DNA of 64,000 nucleotides, from contig NZ_CP114015.1 in assembly GCF_026898095.1 (NCBI RefSeq), positions 744,001 to 808,000 on the forward strand. The letters run 5' to 3'. Made by a program: the position numbers and the translations under genes. Positions 16,326 to 25,630 of the stretch are shown one piece after another. The notes beneath the pieces are model-generated. The model was not told the DNA's origin. It worked only from the letters and a program-made list of their open reading frames with translations, and searched no databases. Within the stretch, counting starts at the first letter, position 1, and the number at the start of each line of letters is the position of its first letter. Source of the DNA: Arthrobacter sp. ATA002. Its GTDB lineage: Bacteria > Actinomycetota > Actinomycetes > Actinomycetales > Micrococcaceae.

Positions 16326-18500
16326 TCACTTGCCGGCAGTGTCCGCAGTAATTGGCTCCTGCGCGCCGAGCGCGTCCAGCACGAACGCGTAGTCCCAGGC
16401 CCGGTCCTTCCACGCCTCATAGCGTCCGGAAGCGCCGCCGTGTCCGCCGTCCATCTCGATCTTCATGACGATGGGCTCGGACCCGGTGGTGACCTCGCGC
16501 AGCTTGGCCACCCACTTGGCGGGCTCCACATACAGCACGCGGGTGTCATTGAAGGAGGTCACCGCGGCAATGCGCGGGTAGTCCACGGGACGGACGTTTT
16601 CGTACGGGCTGTATTCCTTCATGTACCGGTAGACGTCCGGGTCGGTAATCGGGTTGCCCCATTCCTCCCACTCCAGCGCGGAGAGCGGCAGTTCCGGATC
16701 CAGGATGGTGGTCAGCGCGTCCACGAAGGGAACCTGGGCCACGATCGCCTTGTACTTCTCCGGGGCCAGGTTGGCCACGGCGCCCATCAGCAGTCCGCCG
16801 GCCGATCCGCCCATGGCTGCGATCCGGGCCGGGTCCACCCAGCCGGAGGACGCCATGTAATCGGTGGCGTCCACGAAGTCGGTGAAAGTGTTTTTCTTGT
16901 TCAGCTTCTTGCCCTGGTCGTACCAGGTCCGGCCCATTTCGCCGCCACCGCGGATGTGCGCGACGACGAAGATGACGCCGCGGTCCAGCAGGGACAGCCG
17001 GGCCACGCTGAAAGCAGGGTCCATGCTGATTTCGTAGCTGCCGTAGGCATAGACCAGCGCCGGGTTGGTGCCGTCCTGCTGAACCTCGGCGCGGCGCAGC
17101 ACCGACAGCGGAATCTGTGCGCCGTCCGCGGCGGGAGCCCAGGCCCGCTCGGCAACGTACTCGGCCGGGTTGTAGCCGCCCTTGACCGGGGTTTCCTTGC
17201 GCAGTTCCAGCTCTCCGGTAGCCAGCACGTAATCGTAGACACGGGGCGGGGTCAGGTAGGAGGTATAGCTGAGACGGATGATTGGGGAATCGAACTCGGC
17301 ATTGGCCAAGTTGGCCGTGTACAGCTCCTCGTCGAAGGCCGGCTCCACCGGATCGCCCTGCACCTCGGTGCCGAGTCCTTCCAGCGGCAGGACCTGCACG
17401 CGCTCGGTGGTGTCCTTGCGGACCGACACAATGACGTGCGTTTTGGTGACGGCCGCCCCGTTGACCCGGACGGCGTCGTCATGCGCCACCACTGTGTTCC
17501 AGTGCTGCTCGGCCAGCGGCAGTGCGAAATCCGTCTCCGCCACCAGGGAGAGCATGGAGTTCAGCGCATCCTTGTTGTGCGTAATCAGGTAGTGGCGCTC
17601 GCCGGCCAGGGTGACGGGTTCAGCTTCGTAGAGGATGCGCTCGCTGCGCGGGATCAGGGTGCGGACCTCGCCGGCGGGATCCTCGAAATCCAGCACCCGG
17701 TACTCGGAGTATTCGGAGTTGCTGATGCCGATCAGCAGCTGCTTCCGGTCAGCGGAAAGATCGAAGCCGGTCCACATGGCCACGTCGTCCTCCTGGTAGA
17801 TGACGACGTCGTCCTCCACCGGGGTGCCGAGGGTGTGGGCCTTGATCTGGTACGGACGCCAGGAATCATCCACGACAGTGTAGAAGACCCGGGCGCCGTC
17901 GGGGGAGAAGGCGAGCGAGTAAAAGACGTTGGTGACGGTGTCCGGGAGCAGGCCGCCGGTGCGCAGGTCCTTGATGCGCAGGGTGAAGCGCTCATCCCCG
18001 GCGTTGTCCTCGGAGTAGGCCAGCAGGTTGCCGTCCTCGGTCACGGCCAGCCCGCCGAGGGCGAAGAACGGCTTGCCCTCGGCCTCGGCGTTGCCGTCAA
18101 TCAGAATCTGTTCACCGGGCACCGGAAATCCGGGCTCGACGACGGGCGGTGTCCAGTCGGCGTCCAGGTCCCCGGTGTCCTGCGCGGCGGTGCGGCAGTG
18201 GATGGAGTACTGCTTGCCCTCTTCGGTGCGGGAGTAGTACCACCAGCCCTTCTTGCGGGCAGGCACCGACAGGTCGGTTTCCTCCGTGCGGTTTTTGATC
18301 TCATCAAAGATCTCCTGCCGCAGCTTTTCCTGGTGCGCCGTGACCTCTTCCATGTAGGCGTTTTCCGCCTTCAGGTGCGCCACGACGTCGGGATTGTCCT
18401 TCTCCCGCAGCCACTCGTAGCTGTCAACGAACGTGTCTCCGTGGTGGACGCGCTCGGTGGGAACCTTTGGAGCAACGGGAGGGATGGGAGAAGTAGTCAT
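16326..18500 (-). CDS. ptrB: Oligopeptidase B (S9 family)
   Basis: Prolyl-oligopeptidase family serine peptidase of 724 residues, cleaving peptides after basic residues in the cytoplasm. Residues about 70-430 form the beta-propeller. The catalytic domain has AHIRGGGEMGRTWYDQGK and the nucleophile in AMGGSAGGLLMGAVAN. The catalytic His is in DGGHGGASGRYEAW, and the S1-site region ERAWAPA precedes the catalytic domain. Length and motifs match oligopeptidase B. It is a single gene between DedA and the small ORF after padR. The long open frame on the opposite strand is a codon-bias shadow. Confidence 0.92.
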   Translation of the reverse strand: MTTSPIPPVAPKVPTERVHHGDTFVDSYEWLREKDNPDVVAHLKAENAYMEEVTAHQEKLRQEIFDEIKNRTEETDLSVPARKKGWWYYSRTEEGKQYSIHCRTAAQDTGDLDADWTPPVVEPGFPVPGEQILIDGNAEAEGKPFFALGGLAVTEDGNLLAYSEDNAGDERFTLRIKDLRTGGLLPDTVTNVFYSLAFSPDGARVFYTVVDDSWRPYQIKAHTLGTPVEDDVVIYQEDDVAMWTGFDLSADRKQLLIGISNSEYSEYRVLDFEDPAGEVRTLIPRSERILYEAEPVTLAGERHYLITHNKDALNSMLSLVAETDFALPLAEQHWNTVVAHDDAVRVNGAAVTKTHVIVSVRKDTTERVQVLPLEGLGTEVQGDPVEPAFDEELYTANLANAEFDSPIIRLSYTSYLTPPRVYDYVLATGELELRKETPVKGGYNPAEYVAERAWAPAADGAQIPLSVLRRAEVQQDGTNPALVYAYGSYEISMDPAFSVARLSLLDRGVIFVVAHIRGGGEMGRTWYDQGKKLNKKNTFTDFVDATDYMASSGWVDPARIAAMGGSAGGLLMGAVANLAPEKYKAIVAQVPFVDALTTILDPELPLSALEWEEWGNPITDPDVYRYMKEYSPYENVRPVDYPRIAAVTSFNDTRVLYVEPAKWVAKLREVTTGSEPIVMKIEMDGGHGGASGRYEAWKDRAWDYAFVLDALGAQEPITADTAGK

Positions 18501-18562
18501 GTCCCGAATATATCGAGACCGCCCGGGCGGGCGAAGAAGCCCGCGGTGTTTATGCTGGCGGC

Positions 18563-18688
18563 TTACCGGTCAGGAGCGCAGCAGGTACCAGACTCCAGCG
18601 TGAAGTCGTCGAACCATCGATCGCAGGCCTTGCCTTTTTGGGCGGCCTTTGCCGGCTCCGGTGTGTTCTGGCTGTCACGGGTTTCCAT
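18563..18688 (-). CDS. 41-residue Cys-ended small ORF overlapping the padR end
   Basis: A short frame starts at ATG 18688, inside the last codons of padR, and ends at TAA 18563. It reads METRDSQNTPEPAKAAQKGK, then ACDRWFDDFTLESGTCCAPDR. The overlap suggests translational coupling. The charged, Pro/Ala-rich first half followed by a short Cys-containing end (one Cys, then CC) is leader/core-like, as in ribosomally made peptides, but no modifying enzyme is adjacent. I do not recognise a family. It could also be a chance frame. Confidence 0.35.
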   Translation of the reverse strand: METRDSQNTPEPAKAAQKGKACDRWFDDFTLESGTCCAPDR

Positions 18689-19082
18689 GGGTGTCCCCTC
18701 CGAAGGTTTCTTCATCGCTGTCATCAGCAGGTTCCGGTTGACCGAGGAATGTGTTTACCGTGCCGGCAAACCGGGCCCACAGCACGCTCTGCTCGGCTAG
18801 CTCCCGGCGTCCTGCGGCGGTGAGGGAGAAGTACTTCCGGCCGGGTCCGCCGTCGCCGGCGCGCCACTCGGCTGCGACTAAGCCGGCGGTTTCGAAGCGG
18901 GTCAGCAGCGGATACAGCGTTCCGCCTTTGATAGCACCGGAGCCCTGGTCCTTCAACCGGGCGGCGATGGCATACCCGTAGGCGGCGCCGTCGTCGAGCG
19001 CCTTCAGGACGCATAGGCCGAGCGATGCCCGTATCCAGTCGCTGGGCCAGGAAGTCGTCTGCACAGCTGGATACTCACACAA
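18675..19082 (-). CDS. PadR-family transcriptional regulator
   Basis: Winged-helix PadR regulator. From about residue 15 the sequence SDWIRASLGLCVLKALDDGAA, then YGYAIAARLKDQG and GGTLYPLLTRFETAGLV, matches the PadR N-terminal domain; the wing region is GRKYFSLTAAGRREL. The start may be ATG 19082 or a GTG a few codons later (VQTTSWP). The promoter carries a near-repeat TATGTCTGTCTACCTAG. PadR repressors often control transporters or stress genes. Here the only gene behind it is the 41-residue ORF that overlaps its stop, so the target is unknown. Confidence 0.8.
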   Translation of the reverse strand: MCEYPAVQTTSWPSDWIRASLGLCVLKALDDGAAYGYAIAARLKDQGSGAIKGGTLYPLLTRFETAGLVAAEWRAGDGGPGRKYFSLTAAGRRELAEQSVLWARFAGTVNTFLGQPEPADDSDEETFGGDTHGNP

Positions 19083-19140
19083 ACTAGTATGTCTGTCTAC
19101 CTAGCGGGCACCTTGACGTGCGCTCACTCACACGCATATC

Positions 19141-19158
19141 CTGAACGAACGGTCGGTA
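19141..19158. promoter_or_regulatory. Putative PaaR operator upstream of paaA
   Basis: CTGAACGAACGGTCGGTA is the reverse complement of a TACCGACCGTTCGTTCAG site, closely matching the paaZ site. It lies 55 bp upstream of the paaA start. Confidence 0.6.
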
Positions 19159-19212
19159 AATACCAAGGCGCATTCGCATCCGGCTTCATCCCGCACAGTG
19201 AGGTGACATCCA

Positions 19213-20226
19213 ATGTCGTTGCAGACCGATCCTTCCCCCAGCCTGCAGGCAGCGCCGTCCGAAGCTTCCGGCTCCGCGGCGGACAGTCCCGAGGCGCACT
19301 TTGAGCAGCTGCTGGCCGATGACTCCCGTATTGAGCCGCGGGACTGGATGCCTGAGGCCTACCGCAAAACCCTGGTCCGCCAGATCTCCCAGCACGCACA
19401 CTCCGAAATCATCGGCATGCAGCCGGAGGCCAACTGGATCACGCGAGCTCCATCGCTCAAGCGCAAATCCATCCTCATGGCGAAAGTGCAGGACGAGGCC
19501 GGCCACGGGCTCTACCTCTACTCGGCCGCCGAGACGCTGGGAACTCCGCGCGGCAAGATGACCGAGGACCTGATCGCCGGCAAGGCCCGCTACTCGTCGA
19601 TTTTCAATTACCCCACGCTCAGCTGGGCGGACATGGGCGCCATCGGCTGGCTGGTCGACGGCGCCGCCATCTGCAACCAGGTGCCGCTCTGCCGCGCATC
19701 GTACGGTCCATACGGCCGGGCCATGGTGCGGGTCTGCAAGGAAGAATCCTTTCACCAGCGGCAGGGGTTCGAAATCCTGCTGGAGCTGGCCAACGGCACC
19801 GAGGCGCAGCGGGACATGGCTCAGGATGCCATCAACCGCTGGTACGCGCCGTCGCTGATGATGTTCGGCCCGCCCGACGACGACTCACCCAACTCCAAGC
19901 AGTCCATGGCCTGGAACATCAAACGCTTCTCCAACGACGAACTGCGCTCCCGCTTTGTCGGCATGATCGTGGAGCAGGTCAAGGTCCTCGGGCTGACCCT
20001 GCCGGATGATTCCATCCGCTACAACGAGGACACCAAGCAGTGGGAACACGGCCCGCTGGACTGGGACGAGTTCAAGGAAGTCCTCGCCGGCCGCGGCCCC
20101 TGCAACGCACAGCGCCTGGCACGCCGCCGCGAGGCACATGAAAACGGCGCCTGGGTGCGCGAAGCAGCAACCGCCTATGCCGCAAAGCAGGCAGCGGCGC
20201 AGGCACGAAAGACCGAGGTGGCATAG
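19213..20226 (+). CDS. paaA: Phenylacetyl-CoA epoxidase subunit PaaA
   Basis: Catalytic alpha subunit of the multicomponent 1,2-phenylacetyl-CoA epoxidase, 337 residues. It is a ferritin-like di-iron protein: the two iron-ligand helices are recognised by [20 protein letters not shown] and [18 protein letters not shown]. It forms a complex with PaaC and PaaB and receives electrons from PaaE. An AGGTGA sits ahead of the ATG. It is the first gene of paaABCDE-paaG, with a TetR-type operator in the promoter. Confidence 0.96.
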   Translation: MSLQTDPSPSLQAAPSEASGSAADSPEAHFEQLLADDSRIEPRDWMPEAYRKTLVRQISQHAHSEIIGMQPEANWITRAPSLKRKSILMAKVQDEAGHGLYLYSAAETLGTPRGKMTEDLIAGKARYSSIFNYPTLSWADMGAIGWLVDGAAICNQVPLCRASYGPYGRAMVRVCKEESFHQRQGFEILLELANGTEAQRDMAQDAINRWYAPSLMMFGPPDDDSPNSKQSMAWNIKRFSNDELRSRFVGMIVEQVKVLGLTLPDDSIRYNEDTKQWEHGPLDWDEFKEVLAGRGPCNAQRLARRREAHENGAWVREAATAYAAKQAAAQARKTEVA

Positions 20227-20228
20227 GC

Positions 20229-20606
20229 ATGGTTTCCGGTTCAACAACGGGCGACGACGGCGCCAAGCCGGTGGGCACGCAGACTTCCGCCAAGCCGGGT
20301 ACGGCGGCCGGTGCGGCAGCGGCCAGCACGGCCTGGCCGCTGTGGGAGGTTTTCGTCCGCTCCTCACGAGGGCTTTCCCACGTCCACGCCGGTTCGCTGC
20401 ACGCCCCGGACGCGGACATGGCGGTCCGCAACGCCCGCGACCTGTACACCCGCCGCAACGAGGGCGTCTCGCTCTGGGTGGTGCCGGCGTCGGCCGTTAT
20501 CGCCTCGGACCCCGACTCCAAGGGCCAGTTCTTCGAATCTCCGCAGGGCAAGGACTACCGGCACGCCACCTACTACACCAAGTCCGAAGGGGTGAAGCAC
20601 CTGTGA
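20229..20606 (+). CDS. paaB: Phenylacetyl-CoA epoxidase subunit PaaB
   Basis: Structural subunit of the epoxidase, 125 residues. The conserved core WPLWEVFVRSSRGLSHVHAG, then AVRNARDLYTRRNEGVSLWV and a C-terminal KDYRHATYYTKSEGVKHL, is diagnostic. An N-terminal extension of about 35 Ser/Gly/Ala-rich residues precedes the core, as is common in actinobacterial homologues. It starts 2 nt after paaA, and its TGA overlaps the GTG start of paaC, so translation is coupled. Confidence 0.95.
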   Translation: MVSGSTTGDDGAKPVGTQTSAKPGTAAGAAAASTAWPLWEVFVRSSRGLSHVHAGSLHAPDADMAVRNARDLYTRRNEGVSLWVVPASAVIASDPDSKGQFFESPQGKDYRHATYYTKSEGVKHL

Positions 20607-21426
20607 GTTCGGACAGCGCCACCCGCATCACGCCGGGCAACGCCCTGCGCCCGGAGGACATTGCCGCGGCGGGCACCAGGGCTCCCGCGGACGTCGCCGA
20701 GTACGCGCTGCGGCTCGGTGACGACTCGCTGATCCTGGCCCAGCGCCTGGGCTGGTGGATTTCCCGTGCCCCTGAGCTCGAGGAGGACGTGGCCCTGGGC
20801 AACATCGCCCTGGACCTGCTCGGCCATGCCCGCTCCTTCCTCACCTACGCCGGCTCGGCGACCGGGCGGACCGAAGACGACCTGGCCTACTGGCGCCGGG
20901 AACATGAGTTCCGCTCGGCGCACCTGTTTGAGCAGCCCAACGGCGACTTCGGGCTGACCATCGCGCGCCAGCTGGTGGTCTCTTTTATTCCTTCGAGCTT
21001 TACACAGCGCTGTTGTCCTCCACCGACGCCACCCTGGCGGCCATCAGCGCCAAGGCGGTCAAGGAAGTCGACTACCACCGCGACCACAGTGCCCAGTGGA
21101 TCCTGCGCCTCGCCGGCGGCACTGAGGAATCACGCCGCCGCATCACCCGCGCGCTGGAACTGACCTGGCCTTATGTCGGCGAACTGTTTGAGGACGACGA
21201 CGACGTCCGGGCCCTCGCCGGAAGCGGTGCAGCGGTGCTGCCGTCCTCGCTCCGCGGAAACTTCGATGCCGGCATCGGAGCCGTCCTGCGGGAAGCGGAG
21301 CTGGAGGCGCCGCAGGTTCCGGCTGCTCCCGGCGGCGGACGCCGCGGACAGCACAGCGAGCACCTGGGCTACCTGCTGGCCGAGATGCAGGTGCTGGCCC
21401 GCGAACATCCCGGCGCCAGCTGGTAA
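20603..21426 (+). CDS. paaC: Phenylacetyl-CoA epoxidase subunit PaaC (frameshifted)
   Basis: Ferritin-like subunit that pairs with PaaA, about 274 residues after correction. It starts at GTG 20603, overlapping the paaB stop. The first part reads LRLGDDSLILAQRLGWWISR and GNIALDLLGHARSF. The second part, in the next frame, reads VDYHRDHSAQWILRLAGGTEE and ends at 21426. A missing T in the TTTT run at about 20983 restores LVVSFYSFELYTALLSSTD. The break sits in the middle of a core subunit of a complete operon, which points to a sequencing error rather than decay. Confidence 0.9.
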
Positions 21427-21431
21427 CAGCC

Positions 21432-21956
21432 ATGACGGATCGAAACAGCTCTGTCACGGATCTTCGCCCCGCCGATCCCGCCGCCGGCCGGGTATGGGAC
21501 ATTGCGGCCACGGTCTGCGATCCCGAGATTCCGGTGCTGACCATCGAGGATCTCGGCGTTCTCCGCGGCGTCGAGCTGACCGGGCCGGATGCCGTCACGG
21601 TGGCGGTCACGCCCACCTATTCCGGCTGTCCGGCCATGGATGCCATCCGGCAGGATGTCACCGCGGCGCTGAACACCGCCGGCTACGGCCGGGTCCGGGT
21701 GGATCTGGTCCTGGCTCCGGCATGGACGACCGACTGGATGAGCGAAGCGGGAAAGGCCAAGCTGAACGCCTACGGCATCGCCCCGCCGACCGGCCGGGCA
21801 GCCGCCGGTCCGGTGCGGCTGGGCCTAAGCGTAAAGTGCCCGCAGTGCTCCTCCCTGAATACCCGCGAACTCACCCGCTTCGGCTCCACGTCCTGCAAGG
21901 CCCTGTATGTCTGCAGTGACTGCAGCGAACCCTTCGACTACTTCAAGGTGCTCTAA
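21432..21956 (+). CDS. paaD: Phenylacetyl-CoA epoxidase maturation protein PaaD
   Basis: MIP18/DUF59-type protein of 174 residues. The N-terminal domain reads DPEIPVLTIEDLGVLRGVEL and TYSGCPAMDAI with the conserved Cys. The C-terminal zinc ribbon CPQCSSLNTRELTRFGSTSC, with a further YVCSDC, is typical of PaaD. It is thought to help assemble the Fe-S or di-iron centres of the epoxidase system. It lies 5 nt after paaC and 3 nt before paaE in the operon. Confidence 0.94.
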   Translation: MTDRNSSVTDLRPADPAAGRVWDIAATVCDPEIPVLTIEDLGVLRGVELTGPDAVTVAVTPTYSGCPAMDAIRQDVTAALNTAGYGRVRVDLVLAPAWTTDWMSEAGKAKLNAYGIAPPTGRAAAGPVRLGLSVKCPQCSSLNTRELTRFGSTSCKALYVCSDCSEPFDYFKVL

Positions 21957-21959
21957 CCC

Positions 21960-23123
21960 ATGACAACCCCCGTTCCAGCCGCGGTCCCGGCTCCGGCGCC
22001 GCCGCGCCGCACCGCGTTCCATCCCCTGACGGTCTCCGAAGTCAGGCGTCTCACCGACGACGCCGTCGAGGTCACCTTTGCCGTGCCCGAGGAGCTCGAG
22101 GGTTCCTATGACTACCTGCCGGGGCAGTACGTTGCGCTGCGCACCACCCTCGACGGCACAGAAATCCGGCGCAGCTACTCGATCTGCGCCGAGCCGCGGC
22201 CGGGCGAAATCCGGGTAGCGGTCAAGCGTGATTTGGGCGGCAGGTTCTCCACGTGGGCGAACGACTTCCTCAAGGCCGGCGACGTGCTGGATGTCATGAG
22301 CCCCTCCGGCGGCTTCATTTCCAAGCACCCCATGAACGAACTGAACCATCCCGGGGACCTGGACCTCAGCGGCGAGGACGTGTTTGTGGCTGTGGCTGCG
22401 GGATCGGGCATCACGCCGGTGATCTCCATTGCCCGCACGGTGCTGGCCGCCTCCGAGACCGTCCGCTTTGACCTGGTCTATGCGAACAAGGCCGCCATGG
22501 ACGTGATGTTCCTTGAAGAGCTGGCGGACCTGAAGGACAGGTATCCGTCCCGGTTTGCCCTGCACCACGTTCTGTCCCGTGAGCAGCGCATTTCGCCCCT
22601 GTTGTCCGGTCGGATCGACGCCGAGAAGCTGGCGACGCTGATCGATTCCGTGCTGCCCACCCGCAACGTGGATGAGTGGTTCCTGTGCGGTCCCTTCGAG
22701 CTGGTGCAGATGTGCCGCGACACCCTGGCCAGCCGCGGGGTCGCGGCCGAGAAAATCCGGTTCGAGTTGTTCACCACCGGCCAGCCCAACCGGCCCGAGG
22801 GCCAGGCCGGACGGCCCGTCGCCGCCGACCCGGACGCCGACAACTACAGCATCACGTTCCGGCTGGATGGGCTGCAGGGCAAGGTTGCCAGCCCCACCCA
22901 CGCCTGTGAAACCCTCCTCAACGCGGCGCTGCGGGTCCGCCCCGACGTGCCGTTTGCCTGCGCCGGCGGCGTATGCGGCACCTGCCGGGCCAGGGTGGTC
23001 ACCGGCACGGTCGAGATGGAGGAGAACTACGCACTGGAACCGGATGAAGTGGAAAAGGGCTACATCCTGACCTGCCAGAGCCGTCCCACCAGCCCCGCCG
23101 TCACCGTCGATTACGACGCCTAG
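21960..23123 (+). CDS. paaE: Phenylacetyl-CoA epoxidase reductase PaaE
   Basis: NADPH-dependent reductase of 387 residues that feeds electrons to PaaA. Domain order: FAD-binding (RRSYSICAEPRPGEIRVAVK at about 75-95), NAD(P)-binding (VAAGSGITPVISIARTVL at about 145-162), and a C-terminal plant-type ferredoxin. The 2Fe-2S ligands are in CAGGVCGTCRARVVTG plus a last Cys in YILTCQSRP. Length and layout match PaaE. It starts 3 nt after paaD. Confidence 0.95.
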   Translation: MTTPVPAAVPAPAPPRRTAFHPLTVSEVRRLTDDAVEVTFAVPEELEGSYDYLPGQYVALRTTLDGTEIRRSYSICAEPRPGEIRVAVKRDLGGRFSTWANDFLKAGDVLDVMSPSGGFISKHPMNELNHPGDLDLSGEDVFVAVAAGSGITPVISIARTVLAASETVRFDLVYANKAAMDVMFLEELADLKDRYPSRFALHHVLSREQRISPLLSGRIDAEKLATLIDSVLPTRNVDEWFLCGPFELVQMCRDTLASRGVAAEKIRFELFTTGQPNRPEGQAGRPVAADPDADNYSITFRLDGLQGKVASPTHACETLLNAALRVRPDVPFACAGGVCGTCRARVVTGTVEMEENYALEPDEVEKGYILTCQSRPTSPAVTVDYDA

Positions 23124-23145
23124 TCGCTGAAGGAACGGAGCGACC

Positions 23146-23912
23146 ATGATTGACCTGAGCATCGACAGCGGCATCGCCGAGATCGTCCTGAACGCGCCGC
23201 GGAAGCTGAACGCCCTGAACGAGGATGAGCTGGCGGAGCTGTCGCAGGCGTATGACGACGCCGCCGTCCCCGGGGTGCGTGCCCTCCTGCTGCGCGGGGA
23301 AGGGCGGGCTTTCTGCGCCGGACGCGACATATCCGCCGTCGACCCCGCCAACGATGATGCATATGCGTATCTGGGCGAACTGGTGGCGCCGCTGCTGCAG
23401 AAGATGGCAGCGTTTCCGGCGCCGACGTTCGCTGCCGTCCAGGGTGCCTGCCTCGGTGTGGGGCTCGGGCTGCTGGTGGCCACCGACGTCGTCTACGTAG
23501 CCGAGGATGCTCGGATCGGCTCTCCGTTCGCAGCCCTGGGTGCTGCCCTTGACTCCGGCGGACACTGGCTTTTACCGAACGCCTCGGCACCCACCGGGCC
23601 CTGGACCTGATCTACACCGGTGACCTCATGAGCGGAACCGAAGCCGTCGCCGCCGGCCTGTTCAGCCGTACCTTCCCGGCCGGCCAGCTCCTGGAAAACA
23701 CCCGCGAAATCGTGGCGCGTGTGGCCGCAGGTTCTGGTGGAGCCTACCGGATTTCGAAGGCGCTGGTAGCCGAAATTCGGGATTCGCGGGTTGGATTGTG
23801 GACCGCGATGGAGGCAGAAAATAAGGCCCAGGGCGTCCTCAGCGGCACCAGGGACTATGCCGAAGGTTTCTCCGCCTTCATTGAAAAGCGGAAACCGGTC
23901 TTCCGGGACTAG
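23146..23912 (+). CDS. paaG: Enoyl-CoA hydratase/isomerase, probable PaaG (frameshifted)
   Basis: Crotonase-fold protein, about 255 residues after correction. Position after paaE suggests the ring 1,2-epoxyphenylacetyl-CoA isomerase that makes oxepin-CoA. Supporting this, the first hydratase glutamate is missing (QGACLGVGLGLLVATD). An Asp is present in AALDSGGHW where PaaG proteins keep their catalytic Asp. The C-terminal half (YTGDLMSGTEAVAAGL to KPVFRD) is in another frame. One extra T in the TTTT run near 23573 restores HWLFTERLGTHRALDLIYTG. RBS GGAACGGAG precedes the ATG. Confidence 0.75.
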
Positions 23913-24018
23913 CCCGAAGCTGTACGGAGAGCCGCCGCAGATTCCGCCGTCCGTGCCGGGTCAGCTCGCCGCAGCACTGGCACAGGTAGGGTCGTGGTAC
24001 CCAAGGAAAGGACCAGCC

Positions 24019-25467
24019 GTGGTCTCCATCGCCTGGCTCCGCGACGACCTGCGCACAGCGGACAATCCGGCCCTCCTGGCCGCGGCCTCCGACGGCGGCG
24101 CGGTAGCCCTGTATGTCCTGGACGGGGAATCACCGGGCATCCGGCCGCTGGGCGCCGCCGCGAAGTGGTGGCTGCACCATGCACTGAAGACCCTGCGCGA
24201 AGACCTTATGGCCCTGGGCATTCCGCTGGTGCTGCTGCGGGGCCCGGCGGGCGACGTCGTCCCTGCGTTCGCGCAGGAAGCGGGCGCGGAGCGGATCTTC
24301 TGGAATCGGCGCTACGGCGGGCCGGAGCGGGAGGTGGACACCGCGGTCAAGGCATGGGCCGCTGGCGCGGACGTGCAGGCGGAGAGCTTCCAGGCTTCCC
24401 TGCTGCACGAACCCTGGACGGTACGTACGGGCGGCGGCGGACCGTACCGCGCCTTCACTCCTTTCTGGCGCACGGTGTCCGCACTGGATTTCCGGGCGCC
24501 CCTGCCGGCTCCGGACAAGATGTCGAAGGCGCACAGGGCCGCCTCCCCGCCGGACGGCATCCCCGGCGGGGAGGACCTGGCGGACTGGAACCTGCTGCCG
24601 CGGCATCCGGACTGGTCCGCAGGGTTGGCGGAAGCCTGGACCCCGGGCGAGGAAGCCGGGCTGGCCGCCCTCGACGATTTCCTGGCCGGACCGGTGCAGA
24701 ATTACGACGACGGCCGCGACCGCCCGGCGAAGCCTGGAACCAGCCGGCTCTCCCCGTACCTGCGGTGGGGGCACGTGAGTCCGTTCCAGGTGTGGCACGC
24801 ACTGTGCCGCGTCCGCGGGAACGGGCCCGGGCCGGACGTGTTCGGCACCGAAATCGGGTGGCGCGAGTTCTGCTGGCACCAGCTCTTTCACAACCCGGAC
24901 CTGGCCACCAGGAATCTGCGGCCTGCCTTCGATGCGTTCCCCTGGGACTATCCGGAGGGGTCCGGACCACAGACCCCGGCGGTCCTGCGCGGGAAGGGTG
25001 CGCACGCACCGGATCAGCTGGCGTCGGCATCACGGCCGGATGACCTGGACGCCCTCGATGCGTGGAAGGCCGGAAGGACAGGGATTCCACTGGTCGACGC
25101 CGGCCAGCGGCAGCTTTGGAGCATGGGCTGGATGCACAACCGGGTGCGGATGGTCACCGCCAGCTTCCTGATCAAGAACCTGGGCATCCACTGGCGGGTG
25201 GGCGAGGAATGGTTCTGGGAGACCCTGGTGGACGCAGATCCCGCGAGCAATCCCGCGAACTGGCAGTGGGTCGCCGGCTCCGGCGCGGACGCAGCACCGT
25301 TCTTCCGAATCTTCAATCCACAGACGCAGGCGAAACGGTTTGATCCCGACGGCGCATACATCGCCCGCTGGGTGCCGGACGCCCTGACCCCCGCCTATCC
25401 CGAACCGCTCGTGGACCTCAAGGAGTCCCGCCGGCACGCGCTTGAGGCGTACGAGAGCATTCGCTGA
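24019..25467 (+). CDS. phr: Deoxyribodipyrimidine photolyase
   Basis: Light-dependent repair enzyme for cyclobutane pyrimidine dimers, 482 residues. The N-terminal Rossmann antenna domain begins VSIAWLRDDLRTADNPALL. The FAD-binding helical domain contains TSRLSPYLRWGHVSPFQVW, GWREFCWHQLF, GIPLVDAGQRQLWSMGWMHN and the C-terminal DPASNPANWQWVAGSGADA. The GTG at 24019 is chosen because AAAGGA lies 7 nt upstream and the N-terminus then matches the family; the open frame extends into the end of paaG. It is a single gene followed by a hairpin. Confidence 0.9.
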   Translation: MVSIAWLRDDLRTADNPALLAAASDGGAVALYVLDGESPGIRPLGAAAKWWLHHALKTLREDLMALGIPLVLLRGPAGDVVPAFAQEAGAERIFWNRRYGGPEREVDTAVKAWAAGADVQAESFQASLLHEPWTVRTGGGGPYRAFTPFWRTVSALDFRAPLPAPDKMSKAHRAASPPDGIPGGEDLADWNLLPRHPDWSAGLAEAWTPGEEAGLAALDDFLAGPVQNYDDGRDRPAKPGTSRLSPYLRWGHVSPFQVWHALCRVRGNGPGPDVFGTEIGWREFCWHQLFHNPDLATRNLRPAFDAFPWDYPEGSGPQTPAVLRGKGAHAPDQLASASRPDDLDALDAWKAGRTGIPLVDAGQRQLWSMGWMHNRVRMVTASFLIKNLGIHWRVGEEWFWETLVDADPASNPANWQWVAGSGADAAPFFRIFNPQTQAKRFDPDGAYIARWVPDALTPAYPEPLVDLKESRRHALEAYESIR

Positions 25468-25490
25468 ACTGGCGGCGTACCGAAGGTACA

Positions 25491-25514
25491 CGCGGGCGTC
25501 GTCTTCCGCCCGCG
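25491..25514. terminator. Hairpin after the photolyase
   Basis: Perfect 8-bp stem CGCGGGCG/CGCCCGCG with an 8-nt loop, 24 nt after the photolyase stop. Confidence 0.55.
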
Positions 25515-25630
25515 CCATCCCCATCGGCGCCCCGCAACGTATTCGACAACCTGTAGAAATCCGGAGACAATAACAGCAGCCGGACGGAGCAACCCGCCCA
25601 CCCGGTCCGAGCCGTCCCGGGGAGGGGAAC

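Noticed and set aside
16440..18800. A 786-codon open frame opposite oligopeptidase B
   Set aside because: The composition is antisense-like (Gly/His/Val-rich, no domain), and it fully overlaps a clear oligopeptidase gene; a high-GC shadow.
20603..23912. paaC and paaG as pseudogenes
   Set aside because: Each break is one T short of a TTTTT run, the two halves are well conserved, and the operon is otherwise intact; a sequence error is more likely.
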